Below, one piece after another: positions 56,664 to 64,000 of a stretch of 64,000 nucleotides of DNA. Position 1 is the stretch's first letter. Each line of letters starts with the position of its first letter. The stretch covers positions 19,475,292 through 19,539,291 of the forward strand of contig NC_088312.1 of the NCBI RefSeq assembly GCF_910592395.1, read 5' to 3'. Source of the stretch: Lineus longissimus. Its lineage: Eukaryota > Nemertea > Pilidiophora > Heteronemertea > Lineidae. The translations under genes were made by a program, and so were the position numbers. Below the pieces are notes generated by a model. It worked only from the letters and a program-made list of their open reading frames with translations, searched no databases and had not been told where the DNA came from.

Positions 56664-58278
56664 GTAAGTGTAAGACTGTAACTTTGACAAATGGCGAATT
56701 AGGGATAGTAATCTTTAGCTTTTCATGCGACCACGCGTAGTGCCTTTAAGGCGCTGGAATTTGACTTCACTGAGACCTGCAGGTGTTGGAAAGTTGTTAA
56801 AGTTCAATTTTCATATGACAATGAATCTTTTGCAATATCTACCCTTTCTTTTGAAATGAATTGTACCTTATCGAATGACGTTTTTATGGAATTAACGTGT
56901 TTTTCCAAACGTCAAGTATGCTCACTAGAATGCCCAACACCAGTCCGTATTCTCTTTTCTGTTTTGGCGGTTCAACAGGTATGTGGTACTTCAAACACTG
57001 CTTTTAAATGATACCAGAACTGAAATTATTATTGATAGTAACGAATATTTAAGATGAAAATTTCGTTGACCACAATTCCAAAGGAATTTGACTTGCTTTG
57101 GCATGCTATTCATGAAAATATGATATTATGATTTTATTCAAATTGGCCACCGTACATCTAATCAGCATTACTAGAACTACTGACATTGTCATATTAACAA
57201 TAAGAAATTCGTTTATTATAACTGACTAGACTTTCATATAAATTACGTTTAAATATAAGTAGTTCTCCGACACCTCGGTTACATCTGAGGTGTAGTTGTT
57301 GATACATGTAGCTCTGCTCAGTTCTGGATACTAAGATATTTTTTCTATACGTCATGTAGAATTCAACCAACTGAATGAACACTGCATGAAATATTGAGTT
57401 TACTCTTTCCATTATTTCTGCAAATGTTTATAAAGTTCCGTTTACGGACAAGCCCATTCATGGAGTTTAATTAATTACGTTGAGTGGACGAAGTGCATTG
57501 GACATTTTGGGAGTATTAAACAGGTGCAGTATTCATTAGTCGGGGAAAAATGAATAAATTTGCCGATACGGATTTCACATATTGATTCTAAATCTATGAT
57601 GGCCCGCATGAATTTCATAACGGATTCTATCAAAGAATCATTGACGGGCATGTTGTTTCATCAAAGATTCTACGATGGGTCATCATAAAATCTCTGATAA
57701 TTACCCGCGGTCATACATAGATTCTTTGACCGAAACTTATGCCTGTGTACATGTTTTATGTCTGCAAGAAAATTGATATCCTGCTGATCGGAACCTTGCT
57801 GACATATACATGTAATCTGCGTTCGATCGGCCTATTCAGGTTAGAGAGAGGTACATAATTTCATCAATTTCGTAAAAAATATCTCAGATTTAATAGCATG
57901 TTCAGCCTCATTCCCAAAAATCTAAGACGTTTTCTAAAATTGCTGGGATTTTTTTTACAAGATTCCGAAATACTTTGTCCGATTTGTAAATAAGCGATAA
58001 GTCATTCGAAAATTTTCCAAAAATGTCCCTTTTGTTATTATTTCCGTGACGAAATCTCGACAGCCATGCAGAATCTAAATAACGGCAGAATGGTTTGAAA
58101 ATAACACGGTGTTTATGCGTCGATAGTGGTGATTTATAAATCAGTAAAACTAGAGCTAATTATGAACTGAATACACGTAACACCTAATTCACCTAATTCC
58201 CGTGATTGTACATGTATCATAATGTTCAACAGCGCGAATTAATTAGCATAATGATAGAAATCGTTTATTTATCTAAAA

Positions 58279-58325
58279 CAGAGTCTTTCAATAGTATTAT
58301 TTTTTATTTATATTGACAGACTCTG
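58279..58325. repeat. Imperfect hairpin, 15-bp arms
   Basis: CAGAGTCTTTCAATA (58279-58293) pairs with TATTGACAGACTCTG (58311-58325) with one mismatch around an AT-only loop of 17 nt. Confidence 0.8.
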
Positions 58326-58536
58326 CTATATTGAGATAGAGAATGAATGTACTGTGTCGCCCTGCTTATTTACGCACTTTTCTTTACCGGATTTTAGAAA
58401 AAGGCAAAATCCGATTACTACAACTAAACATTCTTTATGCGTTTTTTATTGGAAATTTTATCGGTTCTCTCCACACAGCTTTGTTCACTTCAGTCCGAGA
58501 GGTCGTTTTTTAGCTGTTGAGATTCTGATAAACCTA

Positions 58537-58923
58537 ATGCAAGTATCAATTCGTGTCTTGTCCCCCCCCCCCCCCCCTCCTCAAGGGTACGACACCTTAT
58601 CACCCTATAACGACATCTTAAGGCTCAAGCATCGCCCTTTTTTCACCAATGCTACTTTTTCTTTCGTCAAGACATCACCATCAACAATATATCAGTTATC
58701 ACCATCATATAAAGTAACCGGACTAATTTTACTGGGTAAGGCTGTATGTTCGACAAGACATCGACACATTAGCATCCTTATTCTTTCCAGCTTCGCCAAA
58801 TTTTCACTAAAGGAAAAATAAATACTACTCAAGCATCGGCAAAGATTAGTGGTGATAGCTTAACTACCCTTGAGGAGGGGGGGGGGGGGTACAAGAAACG
58901 AATTGATACAATGTACTTGCATA
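58537..58923. mobile_element. MITE-like element with inverted ends containing poly-C/poly-G
   Basis: Left arm 58537-58589 (ATGCAAGTATCAATTCG, CTTG, 16 C, TCCTCAAGGGTA) and right arm about 58865-58923 (the same in reverse complement, with 13 G) are inverted copies with small indels around about 275 bp of spacer. No target duplication or transposase was seen. Confidence 0.65.
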
Positions 58924-59800
58924 AGGCCCCGTCACTTCAGTGAAATTTCTTTACGGAATGTATATTTGTTTTGGCCGAAAAGGTTTTTCAAGAGTCATTG
59001 CAGTAAGAAGGTGTAACATCATGTTATTTTTTTACCCACTTGCAGCTATATATATATATAGCTTTCAATATTGCAAATAACTTTCGGCCTTTTTCTCGAA
59101 AAGAACTGCATGAAGTAAAGGTTTATTTCAGATTAAGCAATCATGCATGATGATAATCAATTACATTTACCTTCATTTTTGAAAGTTCATGTTGATATGC
59201 AAATGTCTTGATGGTGGTACCAGAAGGGGCTATTATATTGTACTGTACTCGGGCACTATAAAAGATACATTGTACATTGTCTATAGCGTAATGACTTGAC
59301 TAGTTGATTGTAAAATTCCAGACATGTCGGGAGGGGATAGTCCCTTTTCCTTCCCTTACTGCTGCCGAAATGAATAATATGCAATACAACAAATAGGAAT
59401 CGACGCTATTACAGCGACTATTCATTTTATTGACATTAGACCAAAGGCTTGAAGCGCTTTGACCTATGTAGTAGACCCTCGATTACAAAATCATAGGACA
59501 ACATTTCGTCCCTAATTACTCAAATTTTGCAAATAATATTTAACCAGTCTTGGGGCAACTTCTTAATTGACTTCTACTGCGGTCATTTGATTGAAGAGGT
59601 CATGATTCTTGCATACATGTACCAATTTTCATCGTTTTCTATGGATTGGCGGACAATCATGCAGCATAAAGTGGACGTTAAGGTGATATTTTCCCAGCAT
59701 TCTGTATGTCATCAAAAAACTGATTAGGGATGAATGGAAATTATACACAGACACTACATAATCTCTTCCGGGGTATACCACGGTCATATAAGGTACAGTA

Positions 59801-59993
59801 ACTGGTTTATCATATGTTTTGATCACAATATCTCATTGGCTGGTTTATCATGTGCTTTGATCACAATATGCTCTCCTTGTCTGGTTTATCATGTGTTTTG
59901 ATCACAATATGCTCTCCTTGTCTGATTTATCATGTGTTTTGATTAGAATATGCTCTCCTTGGCTAGTTTATCATGTGTTTTTATCACAATAAA
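59801..59993 (+). repeat. 41-bp tandem repeat, five copies
   Basis: Units containing TGGTTTATCATGTGTTTTGA and TCACAATATGCTCTCCTTG begin at about 59803, 59841, 59882, 59923 and 59964. The period is 41 bp (38 bp for the first). Confidence 0.9.
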
Positions 59994-62900
59994 AATTGCT
60001 CTCATTATATTTGAAGTCACAGATATTAGGCGCTTGAGACATGTTTTTGTAGTGAATTGCAATTTCGACATGTAAGCACCACTGAGTTTTGGTTGGCTGT
60101 CAAAAAGACGTCATTCTAAAAGGCTGAGCACCTGTGTCTCAAAGTCGTGTCAGGTCTGAGGCATGTTTGGATAGACAGAGTCAGAGACCTCCCTTTAAGT
60201 CACTAAACTACAATTTTCCGATATTACAAAATATCAGATGTTGATAATGATATCTGGTTCCGAAGAGTTTAAGGCATCTCATATTTTGTAATTTGACGCT
60301 TTTTAGTCATAACGCGACCGACGACATGATACAGGAGGGGGAGGGGAAGGCATAGGTTCCAAATTCATGTAGTTAATTGAAAACAAAGTGTTGTTTTGTT
60401 TTTCTGGCAAATTGGTTACGAGGCTGGGAGAGCTGTCTCGTTTATAGGCTTCGAGGTGGCTTGAACTAGAATTTCACTCCATCCAGCTCCATCCGAAACC
60501 GCAATTTTCAAAATAAATCTTGCGGCAACTAAATAGGCACCACTCACACACAGTGACTCAAGAATGCTCCCTAATTTCCCCATTCTTCACCAATCAGTTT
60601 CAACTGGTCTCATGTCAAGCGTAATGCAGACCCAGTCGTCAAATAGCGCACACTTGCCCTGCGGTCATCGCAATCCCTAACACCAAACCTTATGTTCTTA
60701 TGAAAGGCGGCGCGTGGCCATTAATGTTCTCTGTGGTGGTTGACGTGATGCTGTTTTAATGCGAATGGCCAACGTCAATGCAGCATTTTCTCATCTTTGG
60801 TTGGCTCTTCGACGGCGTTATTAAATTAATTATTGATAAAAGTTAAACTCCAGCTTACAAACCGAACAGAGCAAAACCTTCTGCTTCTTCAGGAGAGTAA
60901 ATGTGTCCTGTGAAGAAGGCATAGCCGTTTCCAGTGCAAGTACATCCTCGATCCCATAGCCGGCATTGTAGGATCGTTTCTAAAATCAGCGCAGTTGTAT
61001 TGAGCGTATTTTAGAAATTACACAAAGGCCTGAAGTGGGAGGATGTAGAAGTACATGTAGAGCATGCAGTCTCACTTAATTTTTATCGGGCTATTTCATA
61101 ATTGTTTGGTTATCTCTTGGATTGTTCTATCATATTAATATCATGAATATGCACGACTTTATTAACGAAACATAGCATACCAAATGAGACGTTAACTCTT
61201 TCCGCCGCTGCAAATGTCCTGTCATGCCTGTGGAATGTTTGGGACATTGTCCTGCAAGTGGCATATACGGTCATGCTACTTTCGTTGGCTCTCTGACAAC
61301 TCCATCATCGAAATTATGAAAAAGTTAGCCTCAGCCTTCGATTCAAGAAACTCCGAATTAGCCGCTCTCTTGGCGCGACAGAAATTGGCCTCTTCTGGTA
61401 TTTTTAATAAACGTATATGTGTTGCAGCAGCAGTGTTTTGGCCGCGGCCTCTAACCTTTGATCGTAATGTTGGCTTCGAAAAGATGATAGTTTGCACTAC
61501 ATCAGGCTGGAAATGGTAAATCGTTGCCAGCATGAACACAACCATTTTATCAAAGGATATTGCCCTTGTCCTCGTTATGGAACGACATTGTTTAACATGT
61601 ACATGTACGCATACATAATATATGATACTGTATTACAAATAAAGAATGATTCGTATTTTGAATGTGTAGCGAATACGTCCAGCATTTCAACCTCCAAGCT
61701 TCTTTTTTTTCTGGTGCAGCCCATGTTAACTAATCTTATTAGCTTTAATACGTAAACGTTGGCCTACCAAACAAACAAGATTTACAGTAGCAAAGCCGAT
61801 CCTTGACAAACAAGCCTTAATTGGAGTATAAAAGACGGAATAATAGCTTCATTAAAGAAGCAATTATTTTACTCATGAGCTGTTAAAGAAATGTTATAAT
61901 TAGTGCCTTTTCTGGCCCACCTGGGTGGTTATGAGACAATGAGCGTGTTGGGCTTTAGATGTTATGAGAATATGCAGGGTGGTGGGCTCTAAGTCACACC
62001 CAAATCACTCAGAGGATGCCTGGTTTAATTGCCTTGATTGTACCCTTATTTTTCTCTGCTCAAATTAAGAGACGTTTTCCTCGCATGATAAGGTGCTTGT
62101 CGTTTGATGATGTCAGAGCATCTCCTTTGGTTGTTATATGTACATCAGAAAAGTTGCTAATTTAAACAAAAAATTCTCAGACAACGCCTGGGTTATCGGC
62201 AATAGCGTTCACTGATGAGTTGGGCAAATCCAAGAATAAACCCGTATTCAAACAAACTACGAAAATAAAACATACGCATCCTAATCGACTAATCAAGCCT
62301 GGGAAAACAATGTCCCATTCGCCAGCCGAAACTTTCAAAAAGAAGAAATTGTTTGTTGGAAATTCCTGCTTTGAAATGTTGTAAATTTCTTTGAGATAAT
62401 TGAAAGATCAAACTTAGTCTAAAACCTGAATCAATTGGTAATATTTATATGACTGATGTGAATTGCTTTTCAACAACCTGCCTTGATATTTTATTGAATC
62501 CGCCATACTTTATGACGACGCTAATTGGCGCCTTCTGATTGGCTATGAGAGACAAACAGATGGCATACGAATAAAAGACCATCCCGCATTTTCCAATCAA
62601 ATTTAATTGGCTGCGCGAGATTAGCTTTAATGACGAGATCAAAAGCGAGAGTTTGGGCTCGTCAGAGAGACAATTTGCTAATTCATTGCACCATAACCAT
62701 GTTAACGTAAAACACTAGAAATTCGTTGTTCAAAGGCTTTTTTCCTTCACAACGTGGATGCTTTATAAGTTCACTGTAATGATAATTGCCAGCAAAGCTA
62801 GGACTCTTCTTGGAATTTATTCCGTATACTCCACTTATCAAAGCTTTCACTTCCTGAGTAAAACATATGTTCAGGCTAAGAAATTAAGTTAATCACGTCT

Positions 62901-63527
62901 TCACTGCAGTGGATGATCTGAGATTATAACACTTTCAATGAATCCGTTTGTTCGTTGCAGTGGACACTCCTTTTCTATGACACATAAGATTGCGAACTGT
63001 CACTCCTGTCTTGCTATCATTTACAATAAAGAAGGCGTCACGAACACAGGATAACAGCCTTCATTATTCTTAGCTCAATTACAGCTCTATGAGAAGTACA
63101 TGTAACTGATGGCCAGGGCTGCTGAGCCTAATTTTAATTCGAATTCGAAAATTTCTAATTGTGTAATACGCACTGAATATCATCCTGAACTTCAGGTAAA
63201 TACTCGGCGTTAATGACCATCACGTGTGCGAGGGGAGGAGCATGCGACTGACTTTGGTATTCGAAGATGACTGTCTAAAAAAGCACAACAATGCTTTAGT
63301 GTAGACAGAGATATATACATACTAGCCAAGTTACAGCGAAGTTATATTAACTGCACTACGGTGTTGTGTATTTCAATGCTCCTCGGCTACATGTATAAAG
63401 GGTTTTACGTTGATATAACCATCGCTCATTCAACGGACAACTGGTCTATGATCTTTCTGATACGATCGCCAGCTGACCCCTTCCTTTAAATTTCCTTATT
63501 ATAACGAAATCTGTTTCTAACTTCCAG

Positions 63528-63661
63528 ACCTCCTCTTCTGTGTGACCTTGGACAAGACGCTTGACTCATGATGATGTCACCCTGCCACAGTGACTGCGGC
63601 ATGATGAGTATGTCGGAGCCTACCAGTCCGCTGCTGTCTCCCCACGGGAAGAGTAAAGCAG
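63528..63661 (+). CDS. First coding exon of an unidentified gene (runs out of window)
   Basis: Acceptor TTTCTAACTTCCAG precedes 63528 and donor AAAGCAG then GTAAGAG follows 63661. The first ATG at 63568 opens a 31-codon N-terminus (MMMSPCHSDCGMMSMSEPTS, then PLLSPHGKSKA) ending in phase 1. It is Met/Ser/Pro-rich and then basic, as often seen just before the DNA-binding domain of small transcription factors; a HES-type factor is one possibility, but nothing in the exon proves it. With the TATA promoter at 56401 the gene structure is a 5'UTR exon, a long intron, then this exon. Reading on past the donor gives only a chance frame to 63837. Confidence 0.55.
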
Positions 63662-64000
63662 GTAAGAGACGAATATTGGCCTTGTTTTACTTTCCTGTGG
63701 TGATGGGAATAGAACACATGATAAACTTACAAAACCTTAAAATGACTGCAGTCTTAGAAATAAAGGTCTTTCAGCTTCTGAAAAAGCTTAAACGGTTTTT
63801 CGGCCGTCGCGGGTGTAGCGCATTCGTGACACGGTAGAGGATTTTCAGCAATCTCGGGAAGCATTTGGTGTTTTTCATTTTACCTTTGAAGGCTTTTTTA
63901 GAAGCTAAAACATTTTATTTTAATAAGAATGTACCAACATTAAAATAAGCGGATATAGTGTACTGACAGCGATTCCGTTGTAATGATGTATAGTTTTCAT
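63662..64000 (+). other. Start of the next intron; nothing recognised
   Basis: Follows a strong GTAAGAG donor. No further exon appears before the window ends. Confidence 0.4.

Larger units (their letters stand above)
56664..63527 (+). other. Probable first intron, about 6.9 kb
   Basis: No supported exon on either strand. It contains an imperfect hairpin (58279-58325), an inverted-repeat element with C/G tracts (58537-58923) and a 41-bp tandem array (59801-59993). Frames such as 58354-58821 and 61214-61519 overlap repeats or have mirror frames on the other strand and are not called. Enhancers would be expected in such an intron but cannot be identified by eye. Confidence 0.45.

Noticed and set aside
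58354-58821. 155-codon plus-strand frame
   Set aside because: Runs through the poly-C inverted-repeat element (a proline run from the C tract), with no motif or splice support.
61214-61545. Overlapping 101-codon plus and 89-codon minus frames
   Set aside because: Mirror frames over the same bases inside a presumed intron, with no recognisable motif on either strand.

Overview
This is a eukaryotic genomic window, most likely from a marine invertebrate. The evidence is short exons with canonical splice sites, long introns, a TATA/CCAAT promoter and many degraded transposable elements. The BEL/Pao, RTE, CR1-like, pogo-type and foldback elements, and a general enrichment of the short palindromes ACATGT and TAGGCCTA, would fit an echinoderm, hemichordate or similar genome. 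The species cannot be fixed from the sequence. There is no bacterial-style operon.

Left part (1-9 kb): almost all mobile DNA. There is a 1.08 kb inverted-repeat element with a perfect 9-bp target duplication (2069-3170). Next comes a minus-strand BEL/Pao-like LTR retrotransposon (3445-7676) reduced to two LTRs and a broken gag. Each LTR differs from the other by one large insertion; the one in the 5' LTR is an RTE-type LINE fragment.

Centre-left (9-20 kb): two related family-32 glycosyltransferase genes on the plus strand. One has a single catalytic domain (9258-10331). The other has two nearly identical catalytic domains in one reading frame (17072-19402). Between them lie a GT32 remnant next to a pogo-type MITE, a foldback element whose arms are arrays of 15-bp repeats, and a broken CR1-like LINE.

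Middle (20-35.7 kb): repeat-rich, with a few isolated exon-like open segments I could not assign, two long inverted-repeat elements (28113-28860 and 31673-32555), a tRNA-derived SINE and a 113-bp satellite array (34564-35707).

Centre-right (35.7-50.4 kb): a minus-strand multi-exon gene whose last five exons (42677 to 38677) can be joined without breaking frame. It encodes a SWIM-type zinc finger, a Cys-rich linker and a KDZ-like (Kyakuja/Dileera/Zisupton) RNase H-fold transposase domain, followed by a roughly 2.9 kb probable 3'UTR. Upstream on the same strand are two exons that together form a THAP zinc finger (50337-50155 and 47745-47241). They may be a separate gene or the 5' part of the same one.

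Right part (50-64 kb): tRNA-like sequences, tandem repeats, and a promoter with a non-coding first exon (about 56400-56663). After about 6.9 kb of intron comes the first coding exon (63528-63661) of a gene that runs out of the window.

All calls are from reading motifs, frames and splice sites by eye; no searches or alignments were run.
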